A DNA stretch of 64,000 bases. Origin: Eopsaltria australis (lineage: Eukaryota > Chordata > Aves > Passeriformes > Petroicidae). Made by a program: the position numbers and the translations under genes. The stretch lies in contig JAVTVJ010000076.1 in NCBI GenBank assembly GCA_034509425.1, positions 2,728,001 to 2,792,000 of the forward strand. The letters run 5' to 3'. Below, one piece after another: positions 38,352-52,284 of this stretch (the first letter of the stretch is position 1; each line of letters begins with the position of its first letter). The notes beneath the pieces were generated by a model that made no database searches, was not told the origin of the DNA, and was given only the letters and a program-made list of their open reading frames with translations.

Positions 38352-40053
38352 ACTTAAAAATCAGTTTATCATACACTGGTTCAGAACAAACAGATTACTT
38401 TTCCAACTAAATACATAATACAGAGATGTACAAATTTTACTTTGATTTCAAATAAGAGTGTAGCTTTAGGACATAGCCAGAGATACAGCTACGGAGTATT
38501 TTGCTGATGACTTGTCCAGTCTCATCTATCTCAGCTGTATCTGAATTCCTAAAATTAAGCCAAAATTCATGCACTTCTGAAAGGCAGGCATACTAGCTCC
38601 AGCTCTGAAACAGCCACACATTCCTTACAGGCCTCCAGTTTAGTGCTGGTAAGTGCTGCAGTTCAGTGACTTCAAGCACCTGAGGAAAAAAAAAATTAAT
38701 ACTGGAGAATTAACACAGGGATTTATTCCATGCTAAAACTGGCTTCAGGATTTTTTTTAATGCTATAAATATATCTGAGTAACTAAACACAAGCCTGGAA
38801 GAAAATCAGTCTTTAAAGTATATTTATTCACCTCTCTCACAGGGGTATTAGAAGAACTGATTTGACCTAGACATGTAATATACATCAGGGTTTCTAGACA
38901 AAAGGCTGTATAAATTCAGAGTTCTATTACAATGAACTAGCCGAGTATGCTGAGAGTGCTGTTGTAATTTTAATAAAATTAATTTAATTTGAATTGGTAA
39001 GCAGCTGCTGAGAGACAGCAGTTCCCACTCCCACCTGTGAAGAAACCAGACCTTAACAGAACTTTGCAAGATATATAAATGCGATAATGACTGCATAAAA
39101 TAAATCTACAAATGAGTTGCAAGCCAAGCAGAGAATACTCAAATTACGTCTCTTCCCAGGCTTGATTTAAGCTAATTCTGAAAGAAGCTTCCCATAAAGA
39201 AAGTACAGACTTTTTAGATAGTAACACTAAAGTAAGTTAAATACTTATTTTGTAGGCATTAGTCAGGCTAGCATTCAGTCAGCTTTCCATTAAAGGTACA
39301 CTTACATAAATGCTCTTTGTCTGGATCTCAAAGCCAAGGCACAGTTGTGAAAGGATGGATAGTTTGGATAGTGTGATTTATTGTACTCTGAAAGAAATTG
39401 TATTCAACATAATCATGAGGCAAATCTAGACTGTAAACGGAGGATTCTCTAAGAGTTCAGAAAGAAAGGAAGCATTGCCAGTCAATGTAAGAGAAAAAGT
39501 AAAAAGATGAGATGACAGACTAGGCAGAGGAAGAAATTTGCAAAAATTATGTGGAAAATGGAAAGAAGTCTTTTTGAGAATCATTAAATTATACAGATGT
39601 AAGAAACAGGAAAAATTCTGTCGTTTTCCTTCCTATGCTAATTTCAAATTGGAGTGGCAGCTTTTCAGGAGGTAAAGTTACTCTACAAGAGGCAGAAAGT
39701 GCTTTTCAAGGCCTTAAATGAGGAGAATAAGCTTTAACTGGTGGTGAAGGAGATGGCACAGGAATCAGAAACTGTTTAAAAAGGCAGGTCTTTAGGAAGG
39801 CCATAAGAGAGGTTCTGTGTCCAAGTCACAACTGCCAAGAGACTACTTGAACCAAGTGGGCTCTCTGAAAAGATTAAATATCTCTCCTGTTTGGCAAGGA
39901 AGCAATTTAGGGCAAAGAAAGAGGGAGCAAAAAGAGAAAGCCACTTGCTCTAGAAATGGCCCCAGCTTCCCACCTCCTAAGTCCGTGAAGTAACCCCAGA
40001 GCTACTGAGCCACATTTCCTTCTTCTGCTGGGCTCCCATCCTGTGGAGATTGC

Positions 40054-40070
40054 TTTTTTTTTTTTTTTTT
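40054..40070. repeat. Poly-T run, 17 bases
   Basis: A T17 run followed by a C/T-rich stretch to about 40092. No element body recognised. Confidence 0.9.
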
Positions 40071-43000
40071 CCTTTTCTTTTTTCTTTACTTTAGCACAAT
40101 TTCAGCAGAAGAGCTGGAATCTCTGCTGACTGGGAAACAGTTTTCTGCTTGGTAATTGTGGTTCTCCCTAGTAGACAAAAGATGTTGGAATGCCTCACTT
40201 CAGCCTGACACGAGCCTAGAGGTTCATTTTCCCATCAGCAGACTACATGGACTTGATTTAGCGTAGAAGTCTGGGGAACCTGCACTGGAAATAGAGCCAC
40301 TGTGTTATAAAATAAAAACAACGGTATCTTTCAGTCTTGAAAGGCACAGCTGAGAGCACGTAGTCTGTGTGCAGTAGTCTGTGGTCTGTCAGCAAATTGT
40401 AGCTAAACTCCATAAGAATTTATCTAGCTCTAGAAAACTGCAGAGAGCAGAGTCATTGTAGATGTACAGTTGGACACCAACCTACAGCCTGTGATGGTTG
40501 GTCTAGGCTAAGGAAGGTTTAGAAGCTGTTCTGTGACTCAGTACTGAGACATTCTCCATTGTTCTCCACAAACAATTCTTCTTTCCTCATCAGTTCCCAC
40601 AGTGTAGCTTCAGCTGCTCCTCACACAGCTCTTCTAAAAGCTGGGATTCCCATTCAGAAGGGTTTGTCTCTTCCTCCAGTGAAAGACAGAAGTTGCTGCT
40701 CAAAGATTAGGACACCTAGAGGTTAAGTGAAATATCTATGACACTTTGTCTCATAAAGGCATTGTGACAATAGATTTAGTAATGACTGTGAGATGCTTAG
40801 ATAATTTTAAAGTGGGAACTCTCTTCATGCTCTAATAAGTGTGTTTTAAGGTACAAACTCCGTTCCAATCCCTTTAGGACTCACACCTTCTTCAGACCTC
40901 TTCCCAGTCCTGTGTGAGTCAGGAAACAGGCTGTGCAGCTGAACAGTCCTGGCATTGTCTCCCCTTGTCAGCTGATGCCACAGCTCCTACCAAACCAGAC
41001 CCACTCCCTTTGGGCTTTGGAGGACAAAGTCACTGCCCTAATGCTCTTGTCTTAATTGAACAAACCTCCATAAACTCTCTACCAGACACCTGGACGCACT
41101 ACTTGTTCTCATCTTGTTCCTACGTACTGCTGCTGATGCATTTGTTTTAATCTCCTGTGGCTCCCTGTATTTGCACAGTAACTTGTGCCATTATTGCTGG
41201 GCTGTGTAATTGCACAGTGGATCCCTCAGTAGCACCAAATGTATAATTATGAAGTTCTCCAAAGTAGAAGGACAAAACAACTGTTCAGTGTTTGCAGCCA
41301 ACAGAGTTTTACTGTATGTGGTTTTCATACTGCTTAGTTTGCTGCCTACTTAACTTTCCATAAAGTGTAATTATTTTCTGGGTAGGGTTGGAAGACACAT
41401 AGAGTATAATATATTAACTGCACTTCTTATTCATAAGGTAACAAAGACTCTGCATCAAGTTAATGCCAACAGTTTCCCTTGGAAATAGCGCAAATAATTT
41501 GTCACTGCTCATTACTCTCATGCTACTATACCACCGCTGGCTTTGGGAAAGACAGTTTCTAAAATTATCCAGAGGAGCTGATTGCTGGTTTTGGTATTGC
41601 AATGTTTAAATGGACCAAAACAATTCAAGATCTGTGCATTTAACCCAAGCAAATAGAAGTGCTTTGCTTTTGCATTTGTCTTTCTGGCATGTATGGATTG
41701 TTTTCTTTCTTTCTGAAGGATAAAGAGCACCCAGCGGAATACAGAGAGCAGGGAGCCAGCACAAGGCCTCTGTTTAAGTGGGGTTCAGACATTTGTCTTT
41801 TGAACAGAAAGCAGTCTGACCTGAGCCTTTTACCAATGACAGGAGTATTGGCTCTCTGAAAGCAGGGCCAGCAATAGGGGTATGGACAAAGTGCATGAGA
41901 GGTTTTCACAAACTAACTAAAGTTTCTTCCTGAAGGGAAAAGCTGGACCAAAACAAGTAAAACAAAGTCTCCAAGGTCACACACAACAGCCTTGAAGAGA
42001 AAGAAGTAACGGAAGTGAGATTTCCTAAATGCTGTGGCAGTGCCAGGTCTACTTGTACACACTGTTTAGACCCTGAAGCCCACCCAAAACTCATTAGAAC
42101 CTCCTGCCAAAAGAAATGTGTGTTCCAGTGAGTCTGGATTTGTTCAACAGCCGCTGGAAATTTTGATGCTTCCTTTGGAAACACAACCATCTACTCTCCG
42201 TGCCCAGTGTTTGCACTCGACAGGGCTGGAAGGGAGAACGGGTGCAGCCACAGGTTTCAAATTAACAGGACTGAGGAAGCTGATTCACATGTCACTCGTG
42301 GTTTGTCTGGATTGTAGGAATGTTCCTTACAGTTGAAATAGTATTATATCTAAATTCATAACTCTTCCCTTTCAATAAACATCCGTGTCTGTGATGGCTG
42401 GAGATTCACTCCCCTACTTTCACCTTAGTGCATAACAGGCTTCAGATACTGTGTTGCCCTGGGAGCAGCTCAGAGGCCATTTGTAATGGGGAAACTTATT
42501 TCCTGCAATCTTGGTATGTTTAAGACATAACAATTCTCCCTCTCACATTCCCAAGTGTGAAGGGCTGGCTGGAGCCAGGGCTCCTGCAGCTCTGTAGCAG
42601 AGGCCATAGGTGGGCCTCCCTTTTTCCTCTCCCTAAACTTGGAGCTACAGACTTCACCAAGAAGAGAAGGAGTGCTTTCTTGCATATCTGAATATAGATG
42701 GGAATTATTTTCCCAGTGAGTTCACTATATTTATTCTCTCGCAGAGAAAAATGAGTAATACAAGACTGGATCTTCAGTCTTCAGTCTTGGTCCCATCCCT
42801 TTGGTCTTCTGACATGAAATAAGTGGGCTGCTGAAATCTGGGCCTCTATTACAGTAGTATAAGTCCTGAAAACCTAGGGGAAACTGGAGGAAATGGCAAC
42901 TGTGTTTGAAGTAATACATTATAGTACAAAGAGAAATGCTTTGTTGGACTTTTCTGAGCTAGCTGGTACTGCTCCACTCCAGGTTTCCCCAGCTGCAGTG

Positions 43001-44976
43001 CCTGCCTTTGCTCTATTAAAGCACTTCACAACAATTCTGGAAGAAAGGGCTGTTATATAAAGAGATCCAATTTGAAAATTATTATCCTAAACAGTAAGCT
43101 TTAATTTTCAAAGCTGTCAATCTCCTCCATTTCATATGTGTTAGGCACAAGAGAAAATAAAAAAGCAGGGTTTAGATCCTGTTTTCTAATTCTTTGCTTC
43201 AGAGATGGTATTTTTTATACCACTCACTTTGCCTCTTTTTAACTGTTTTTTTTTTCCTTTATAAAGTATTTTCACTTACAGAATCCCTCTCCCTTTTCCC
43301 CATTGTTGCTTGTCACCTGAGTGCTCACACAGACAGACTCACTGTGGTACTAGTTCTCTTTAGTGATCCTTTGTTTCATTTTCAGTGAATTACCCTTCCT
43401 CTATTTAAAGGGTTAAGCTTCAATTTGGTTAAGACAAGTTGATGACATGCTAAGCAGAGGCATACTGCAACTCTTCCCAAAACTGCAGGAAATTCAGATA
43501 ATAGACAGTAACTTCTCATTTCAAAAGTCTGCTAATAATACTCTTTTTTGATCCTGGAAGAGAGAAAAAGTAATTTAATTAGCTCTCTCAGCTTATCTGC
43601 CTTCCATCACACTCCAGTATATTTTATAGGACTCCACAGCTTTATGTACCAAGGCACAGCCTCATCAATAGTGATTACAGTTCCTTGCCTGTCTGCAATA
43701 TCTTTGTTCAGCAATGGATCTTAAACACAAAGCTGAAACTGCTACCAGCAATGGCACATGAGGAAAAAAAATAAGAAAGCCTTAAGTAAGCTTCAATACC
43801 ATAACAATGCTTCTCAACAGCATGGCATACCAACATGAAGTCCTTAAAATGTAGTTTAGAATGCTAAATAATAGCCTTATCCCCACTAGCAATATATATA
43901 ACAACACTGAACTGAACAACTGCTAACTTCAATGGCTTCTAATTATAGATGTTTATCTATTCCCATTAAAACCACTTTCGTTTTAATAGATGATTAACAG
44001 TTTTGTTCCAAAAACGTTTTTTTCCAAATATTCATTTTTCAAAATAGTCCTCACTGTACACCTGAATTTATTATTCTTCCCTCCAAAATCAAATTTTATT
44101 TGAAAAGTAAAAAAAATTTAAGTAATTTTAAAGTAATAATTTTCTGTTAGAAAGCCATATCCAGATTGTTTCTAATTCCTACAAGAAATCCTGGTTCTGA
44201 TGCGAGTTCCTTGTGGCTGGTTATTACTCCCCCCAGGCTCCTGAATTTCACATACTCTCTTAAATCCTTACTGTTGCTAAAAAAGAGTACTTGGATTTGC
44301 ACTGGAAACTCTGGATCTTCTCATAGTTTGGCCTCAATCCTGAAGATTTATTTGCTTAGATAATTGTATGGGGTAGGCAAGCTCCATTTCCATAAAATTT
44401 CTCAAAAATATTTTCAATACTGTAACCTATGATGGGATTTGACCAACCTTTGATATCAGATTGTTAAGATGGGCCAAAAGGTAAGGCAGAGATGATGACA
44501 GAATTACAGGAGGAACCAAATAGTAGGCAAACGAAATTCTGAAAATGCTAGCCAAGCGATGCTTAATGCAAGATACTTTTGAAAATAAAGACTAAAGGAT
44601 GTTTGGGGGGAAAAAGGGCATGTAATAAATTCCCTTTAACTACACTAATTTTTAGGATCTTTCAACACTTAACAACATATATTATCCCCAGTTGGTGTTT
44701 CTACCTTCCAAGCATTTCCATCACACACCCTTTGCTAGGTTAAATGTTGCAAGGGCAGATTCATCTTCATGTTCCATGGCACAAAATAATCCCTGCCAGG
44801 CACCAGGAATCAATGGTTCCTATTTTACCTTGAGATGACAGAAACACATTCAGTTTCCTTGCTGGCTAGAAAAGGCTTAATGAGAGAACCATGTTTCCTG
44901 CTTAGCATGCTGAATAAACTGCTGTCTTGCCATGAGATGCAGAAGAAAACTGCTACCATTGCAGAACTTCAGTGGG

Positions 44977-44999
44977 AAAAAAAAAAAAAAAAAAAAAAA
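44977..44999. repeat. Poly-A run, 23 bases
   Basis: An uninterrupted A23 run followed by GAGTGG. No retroposon was recognised upstream. Confidence 0.9.
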
Positions 45000-47539
45000 G
45001 AGTGGTGAGCAGACAGAAACTGAGCCCCGTGAAAGGCAAGGTCATTTGTAGACTGAAAAAATATTTTGCCTTGAAGCCTGACTTACTTTTCGTTTAAAAA
45101 AATATAATCAAACAGGCATAAGGCTCATTATCCTGTCTCCTATTTAAAGACTCCAGGTACAGAAAATTCAAGAGGCCTTTAGTAGAATTGCTAAATAATT
45201 TAAAATTCTATGCTTTCTGGTTCAGTGTCTAGTATACAAGACTTTGGTCTTCTCAGAAATCTTCCAAAAAAAAAAAACTTAAGCCCTTGACCACAACTGG
45301 AGAACACAGAAAGAAGGAAGAAGACAAGGACAAAGCCATTCCAATTATTCTCTTTATATGCTGGAGATCATCCTTCTCTCTTCAGTGAGAGCAAAAAGGT
45401 ATTCCTAAACATATGCTGAAGACCAAATCAGGCATGGAAGATGATATTTATTTATCTGCTACTAAAAGACAGACAATATGGGAGGTAAATTCTATTTATT
45501 TTCCTTTGTGAACACATTAATGCAATCCAATCCTCCCATTGTGTCTCCCACAAATGCCATCATTATAGACAGAACAGCAGTAGTCACTGGTCTTTAGATC
45601 CTCCACTGTACTGTTATTCAGAAAAAGAAATAACAAATCAATTATACCAATGTTTAGATAAGATATCCTGGGGTTTATATCCAAAGCCCACAGACATCTA
45701 AGAAACACAGTGGAGAGGGTAATACTCTTTCACTGGGCCCACAGACGGCCTAATTTACTGGCCACAGAAAGTTTAGACTGCTTCAGCACCGTGCAAATGA
45801 CACAACATGATTTGTGAATAATATTATCCCACGGGGAAATGTCTATCAGTTAAGAACGTCTACCACAGAATGACAGGTCATGTCAACAGAACCTGTGCAG
45901 CAAGATCACCTGGAATATAATGACTGTTACTGCTGCAAGGCTTCTGGCTGGTGCTGCACTGATCACACATCTCTTCCACATCTATCTCTGCCTGGTACCT
46001 GAGTAAGTTCCCACAAGGAAATGTTGTGATCATTGCTGTTCTACAAACAGCAAAATTGCCTCCTTTATCCCAGAAAACTTCTTATTGCACTGCACCATTT
46101 CTGTGCTCTCCAGACTGAGTGACAGAACTTTTCCTGGCTTTGCTCAGGTTAGAGCAGTTGTCAAGCCATGTTGGATCTCAGGACACATAGTCAGGGAGAA
46201 GATCAAGTTCTTCAAACTTGGTTCATTGTTCTTAAATAGATCTAAGGCACACATGTCGAAAAGGGCTTCCTCCTGTCTGCCACTCACCTTAGTTACACAG
46301 ACCTGACTTCTGTTTGAGCTGACACTTCTTTGGCTGCATGGGGAATGCAGGGTGCTATGAACACCAAAGGGATTATTTTCTATTAAGTTGTGGAGCTGTT
46401 TGCCTCACTTGCAGCAGCATAATCCATGAGGTGAAGCAGGATAGCAGCTGAAGCATAATCCTGTCTGGGAAGTAGGGGAGGAGGTGGGAAAAGCAGGAGT
46501 GAAGAGCACCCCTTCATCAGTAGCACAGTGAGATCACATAAAGCATAATGTAGAACCACATTGCTGGTCTCAAGTTGCTCAAAGCACATAGGGAAGTTTT
46601 TAATCACCTTTGCACCCCTGATGTCTAGGGCTTGCTTTATCTCCACTGCAAGATGGTATAACCATCTTGCATAATTAGCAGGGCTAATTATGTCCATCTG
46701 ATTGCACTACACATGATCTATTTTATCAGCATCCCCCTTTTAGCACAGCCTCTCATGCTGGAATCCCAGAAAGAGCCACAGTTTTTACATTGCATGACCC
46801 AGCTTCCCTTTCCACAGAGAGCACTGTAGCAGTTTTACAAGCAAATGGATCAAAAATGCTTTGAAAAACACCGTTCTCTTCTGAAACAGTAACATTTTGC
46901 AAAACAGTGTTTATATAATATTTAGGAGTCAAATGCACTGAACTCAGCATGAGTTATACTGTTTAATTTTAAAAACTGCTGCCATGAACATGTACAGGGG
47001 CAAAAACTGTAGTTATGTAAGGCAAATAGCTAAACATAACAGTGAAAAGCAGAGGAAGGAAAACAAAAAAAAAGTTGTGATTTTCTTTTTTAGTGTCTCA
47101 ATAACTAAGGGGAATGAAGCCAGGTGCAAAATCTGTTCTGTTTAAAAATTTTATTTGATAAAATTTAAGGCATCACTTTTCAAAAGGAGCAAGTAATAAA
47201 AAAATGAGGAAATTTAATATCTTTTATATGTATTAAAATTGGGAGCAATTAATTATGTCTAAATATGCCTCAGTAAATGTTCTCTTTAACCTGAAGGAGG
47301 CTTGCAGTACTGGGATATAAAGGTCACTGGGGAAAGTAAGAACTAAGAATTCTCCTTTGAGCAGCAAGGTCCTTAAGTAATCCCATATGCTACATGAACT
47401 GCTGTTTAAGATGAGAAATAACCAAAGAACAGGTGCTATTGCTGGAAGTGTAGGGTTTAGATGAAACAGTTGGAAGCTCTATTAGCTGTAACAGAGCAGA
47501 TGCAGCTGGTCAGAGTGCCTGCCTGAGCAGGAACAAGAG

Positions 47540-48920
47540 CACAGAATTACAGAATGGTGGGGGTGGGAAGGGATCCCCCGAGATCATGGGGTCCAGACCC
47601 TTGCTCAAAGCTGGGTCAAAGAGAGCAAGTTGGTGAAGGCCACATCCACTTGGGTTTTGAATACCTCCAGGCAATCTGTATAAGCTTACAGTAATAAATA
47701 GTTAAAAATAATATTTTCAAGTGGAATTCCTTATATTTCAGTTGGTGCTCACTGATAACCACTGAGAAGTCTGGCTCCACCTTCTTTAATCCCCACCACC
47801 AAGTACATCAAGTGCGAGTACTTTTGCCACTTTTGCTTGCCTTCCTGCACATCAGGATGCTCCATTCTTGAGGTTGGTGGTAGTGATCCTTGAAAATCAA
47901 GCAGCTCCCCTTTGCTTATCATCTCTTCAGTACCATCCTACAGGGAAGAGGATCTCTAAAAGGCCAAATTCTGCACCCTTCAAGTCCACAGCTGTTATGC
48001 TGCTTTTTACCCTGCTTATTACTCTTAGAGTTCTGAACTCCACCATTAAAAAATCACTGCATCCAAAACTGTATCCAGCTTTGACATGCCTGAACAACTC
48101 TTCCTTGCTTGTAAGTTTCAGACCATCAGGCCATCTTCCATCACAGGCCAATCATTCACTGGCACCAGGAAGCAGTCGATCATGCACTCCAGAAACATCC
48201 TGAATTGTTTGTGTCCTGTTCCATAAAATTGTGGGTTAATTGTGTTCCCCCATAAGGATCAGGGCCTGTAAGCACTAGGTTTCTCCCCTTTGTCTGAAGA
48301 AGGCCTCATCTATCTCTACCTGATCAGGTGGCCTGAAGAAAACACCAAATGTTGTCCTTCTTGATTTTTGCTGTAATCCTGACCCATGAACTCTTGACTG
48401 GCTCCTCTCCTGGGCACAGACATAGCTCCATGTGCTCCTTCTGCTCTCAAACAAGGGATAAATCCCCCTCCTTGCTTTCCTATTTCGTCCTTGCAAAGAG
48501 CCTACGTCCATCCATCACAGAACTGCAGCTGTGTGAGGCTCCCCACCAGGTCTCTGTCAACCCACTGAGTGAGATGGCAGCCCTAAAACTGTGCACAGAT
48601 CTCTAATCTCTCCTGGTTTTCCCTATGGTGCATGGATTACTATACAAGCACTTCAGAGAGGTATCCACTCGTCCTTTTCCCAGAAGCTTCCAGAAGGTAT
48701 TTGGATCTTATCCCATAATCCTTTTCTGTAGACAAATTTTTCTTTGTGTAAGTATGCTTGGGGGTCCTGTTTTGTATTTTTTTCAGTGTCTCTTCTGTCC
48801 AAATCATCTGTACCTTTTGCTTGTCAACCTGATTTGCTACTTCTTCACTTGACTGTGGACTGTCTTCCCCCTCCCCTGACATTCCTAGCTGCCTTAAGCA
48901 TTTGATAACCATATGCAAGG
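47540..48920 (-). mobile_element. CR1 LINE with decayed endonuclease domain
   Basis: This minus-strand CR1 keeps part of ORF2. From its 5' side (high coordinates) the minus strand shows a start-of-ORF2-like stretch (about 48660-48600). TETWWG, holding the endonuclease's catalytic Glu, is at 48543-48557. RPPDQVEIDEAFFRQ is at 48290-48334, and GCSDFLMVEF then AEFGLLE are within 47940-48065. The family has SDH in the GCSDH motif; here the catalytic His is Phe. Frames shift between blocks and stops occur, so the copy is dead. A linker (FKDH...RKASK) is recognisable to about 47815, then sequence jumps to 3'UTR (GAGAAGTCTGGCTCC at 47763) and the 3' end at 47540. The reverse transcriptase region is therefore deleted, or two fragments lie side by side. 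The 48640-48918 part is probably CR1 upstream sequence but is less certain. Confidence 0.88.
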
Positions 48921-49583
48921 TAATTTATTTAATCAGTAAGCTCTTTAATAAATACTAGTTCTCAATCAGTGAGTAATCGAGGTCCAACCATACACGCATG
49001 CTCATGAATTTCATAAATGGCAGTTTCAGCCACCTGAATCTAAAAATAGGATAAGAACTATTTCTTATCTTTATTATTCCTTAATATATTTTTCTCCATT
49101 CAGTATTCAAAATTTTTCATGTTTCATTTTGTGAAGACACCTTGGCATTGTATCTCTACCAAACCATGAGAAACAATGAACGCAATACTAAAAACAGTGT
49201 GACGTAGTTTTGAAAGCACTGCTTAACTCATTCAGAGTTTCTGTGGTGAATAAGTTCTTCTCCATTTTTCTTGCTGTGAAGACATAAAGCCAAACCAGAA
49301 TCACGTATGCAGTGAGCTCTTCCTATATGTCTCTTTCTATATGTGGACAGTGGTGGGAGTATGCTGCAAGCAATGAAAGAGAGATGATTGAAAAACTCCA
49401 GTGTCTCGATCCAGTAGCATTCTGCTAAGACTCAGGTTATTCATTCTGAACATTAAAAATGAGGAGGAAGTTTGGCATGTGGCCCTACAAGCTCTTCTGG
49501 GTTAGCTAGAAGTCAGTTCTTCTAATGTCTCTTGTAGCTGACTGACTACTGACTGACTGACCCAATAAGTCCTTGATATATAT

Positions 49584-49621
<38 letters not shown>

Positions 49622-51907
49622 CAGTGAAAGTTATTGTCACAGCAGAGTCTGACATTCGTAAATATGATCACTATGCACTAGAATTAAATCACAGTTCTCA
49701 GCAAACAGAAAAAACTTTTTTTTCTAATTTTTTTACCATGACAGATTAAGAATATGAACCAATTCTCCTTAAGACTTCTAACAGATCTATCTGTACTTAG
49801 GGGACCTACCCTGAAAATATTGCATCAAGAGACTGAATAGTGCTCTCATGCAGTAAAAAGTACTCTCGTGTTTGGATTTGGGTATTTCACCAGAATGTTT
49901 TGGTTTTTCAGGGTTATTGCTGATCTTAAAAAAAAAAAATGGAAAAATGTGGCTCAACTCTGAAAAATTTAATATTTTATAGATTTCAGAGGTCATAAAA
50001 CACCCACACAGACAGTTCCTTGCCCTGCATGTGCTTGCATTTGTCAGTTATTTTCAAAATCTTGAAATATTCATATGTTTATGCTCTGTTAATTATCATC
50101 CTTTAATTGTTTATAGAAATCACCATCAATTCCTCTTACTGATAGAAATGATGAAAAGATCTTCCTTGTGCTGTGCTTTTAGCCAGATAATAAAAGGTGC
50201 CAAGGGCAGAATAGAAAGGAATTATTTCTCATCAAGTCAGAGGCTGAACAAAAGCTGAAAGGAGTACAAGAAAAGGGAGAATCAGGGCACAGAAGAATCA
50301 TGCCATGGGCTGGCTTCTTATGACAAAGGTATTTGGTGGCAGAAATTTAACTTGGAAACAGCTTTTATTCCCCAGATGGTGGCTCAGGACTATTGCACTC
50401 TTGATTTCTCTGTCAACAATTTCAGTGTGCGTGGGAAGTGCAAACCAAGATATGAGAGTAAGAAGAAGCTTAACATGCTAATAACCATTACCCTGAGCCT
50501 TCATATTCAACCAGAATTCCCCAGAATTATACAGAATACCCCAGAACTAACCTCATCTGGTCCTGTACTTGCCAGATTGTGTCAAGGAGGACAGCTATTC
50601 AAAAATGTCCCTGAATTATACTATTTTCTTTACACTCTCTCTCCTCTTTCTTCCAGCTTTCTTTCTCTATAGAAAAGACTTTTCTGCCAGAAATCAAGTA
50701 AGGATCAGTGGCATAAAAAGAAAAATGGCACAAAGAGAATCCAAAAAAGTGGCAGGTATAGAATTATTGTCCCCATGGCAATACCTTCACATTTTTCAGC
50801 AGTTTAGGAATTCACTGAGATGGAGATTGCACTTGAGCCAACATTATTGCTTTAAAAGTAGCAATCATTTTTTATTGCTTTATTCATTCACACATTAAAA
50901 GCCCCATGGACTAAGTCAAGGGATGGTAGCAATGCTTGCCTTTTGTAGGGATGCAGCAGCCACAAGGAAGTGCACCTCAGTCTCCTGCAGAAAAGAAATA
51001 CTTCAGGTTAATATGGATCTGAAGTATCTTAATGATGGAAAAAACCCCAGTGTTTTGCTGTTTCACAAATTCTGCAACTGTTACAGGATATAACACAATG
51101 TTTAAGCAGCATATAAAACAATAGCAGGATACAACACATCATTATAGACAAAATATTTGGAACAGTATGTGAAAGTACTCAAATCCCGCCTCTCCCACTA
51201 TACACTCTGTTCCAGTCATCATCATAAAGATATTGACTGTATTTTTTATAAGCACATTTGTAGTTTGTGCAATAATCTAGACCACATTTTCTTCCTAACA
51301 CTATGGGCTGGAGAAAAGTCTACAGAAGTCCCTTTATCAGGCCTTGTCAAACTGCTGAGAGACCAATTTACAAGATTTATCAATTCAAAAATGGATGCAT
51401 TTAGTAAGTTTCCACAGATTAATTTAAATAAGTATTGTGTTAATATCTTTCTTTTCTTGAAAATACATCAAGCAATTGTGACTCCAGATTGGTGAGTACT
51501 GACACTGTCCATGTTAAAGAACGTAATTTTAGCTTTTCCACCCCCCTACCATGAAAGAGGAGGATGCTTTTGAGATAACGTTGTTCCTATACCTCAAATC
51601 CTTTCTTAATACCTCAAAAGTCTTAGCACTTAAGGTGTTGTGCTGTGTGCTACTAGTAGTGCAAGATTTGAAATGATCAAATCTTTGTGTTACAAATGTA
51701 TCTGACCAGATCCTGCAACAAGCTTGTCATAGAGAGTTGGATCAATATGGTATTACCCTCCTTAGGACAATTGACTCATAACTATCTCTCTATTCAGTGT
51801 CTCCAAATCTATCATCTATTGTGATCAGAGGGCTGTTGTTCCTCTCCTGTGAAGATAAGTCTGACAGCTTGTGCTGTCTGGAGAATATGCTGTGGAGATT
51901 TTATAGC
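48921..51907. other. Unique AT-rich non-coding DNA with a microsatellite
   Basis: No gene recognised. Overlapping plus frames at 50352-50672 and 50569-50898, and one at 51157-51495, have no recognisable domains. An A12 run lies at 49928-49939. Confidence 0.5.
49537..49618. repeat. CTGA-type tandem, TA tract and (GATA)8 microsatellite
   Basis: A short tandem of GACT/CTGA units (49537-49560) is followed by a TA tract (49575-49586) and eight uninterrupted GATA units (49587-49618). This is a simple sequence repeat, probably length-variable between individuals. Confidence 0.95.
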
Positions 51908-52284
51908 ACCTTCCAGAGAAGAGAAAAATCCAGGGAGACCTGACAGCACTTTCCAGTACCTAAAGGGGGCTGCAAGAGAGCTAAAGAGGGACTTTTGACA
52001 AGGGTGTGTAATGAGAGGACAAAGGGGAATAGCTTTAAACTAAAAGAAGGGAGATTTAGATTAGTTATGAGGAAGAAATTCTTTACTCGGAGAGTAGTGA
52101 GGCATTGATACAGTATTCCTGAAGTTGTGCCTGTCCCATTCCTGGAAATGTTCAAGGTCACACTGGTGGTGCCTTAAGCAACCTGGTCTAGGGGAAAGTG
52201 TCTCTGCCCATGGCAAGAGGTTGGTAAAACAATGGTCTCTAAGGTCCCTTCCAACCCAAAACATTACATTTCTGTGTTTCTATC
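51908..52284 (+). mobile_element. CR1 LINE 3' fragment
   Basis: A plus-strand CR1 copy holding the end of ORF2 and the 3'UTR. Landmarks in order are AAATCCAGGGAGACCTGA, CAGTACCTAAAGGGGGCTGC, GAGAGGACAAAGGGGAATAG, GGAGATTTAGATTAG, AGGAAGAAATTCTTTACT, CCTGGTCTAGGGGAAAGTG, CCCATGGCAAGAGGTTGG and GGTCCCTTCCAACCC. The 3' end is diverged (ACATTACATTTCTGTG). Minus-strand frames over it (51901-52161, 52061-52264) are repeat shadows. Confidence 0.95.

Larger units (their letters stand above)
38352..47539. other. Unique non-coding DNA
   Basis: About 9.2 kb without a recognised gene or transposon. Homopolymers are T17 at 40054-40070, A23 at 44977-44999 and A12 at 45266-45277. Patches around 40900-41150, 41900-42260 and 46380-46700 are GC-richer, and the last holds a 104-codon minus-strand frame; none shows a motif I can name. 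Splice-like GTGAGT or GTAAGT motifs near 46004 (plus) and 46284 (minus) lack convincing acceptors. Confidence 0.5.

Noticed and set aside
37705..38410. Cluster of ORFs on both strands (90-121 codons)
   Set aside because: They lie within or across a solo LTR, which does not encode protein.
44977..44999. Poly-A runs here and at 16094 as tails of processed pseudogenes
   Set aside because: No upstream coding-like sequence or flanking target duplication was recognised.
47927..48511. Possible host gene on the minus strand, because two ORFs contain conserved-looking blocks
   Set aside because: The blocks RPPDQ...EAFF and GCSD..MVEF belong to the CR1 endonuclease, so this is retrotransposon sequence.
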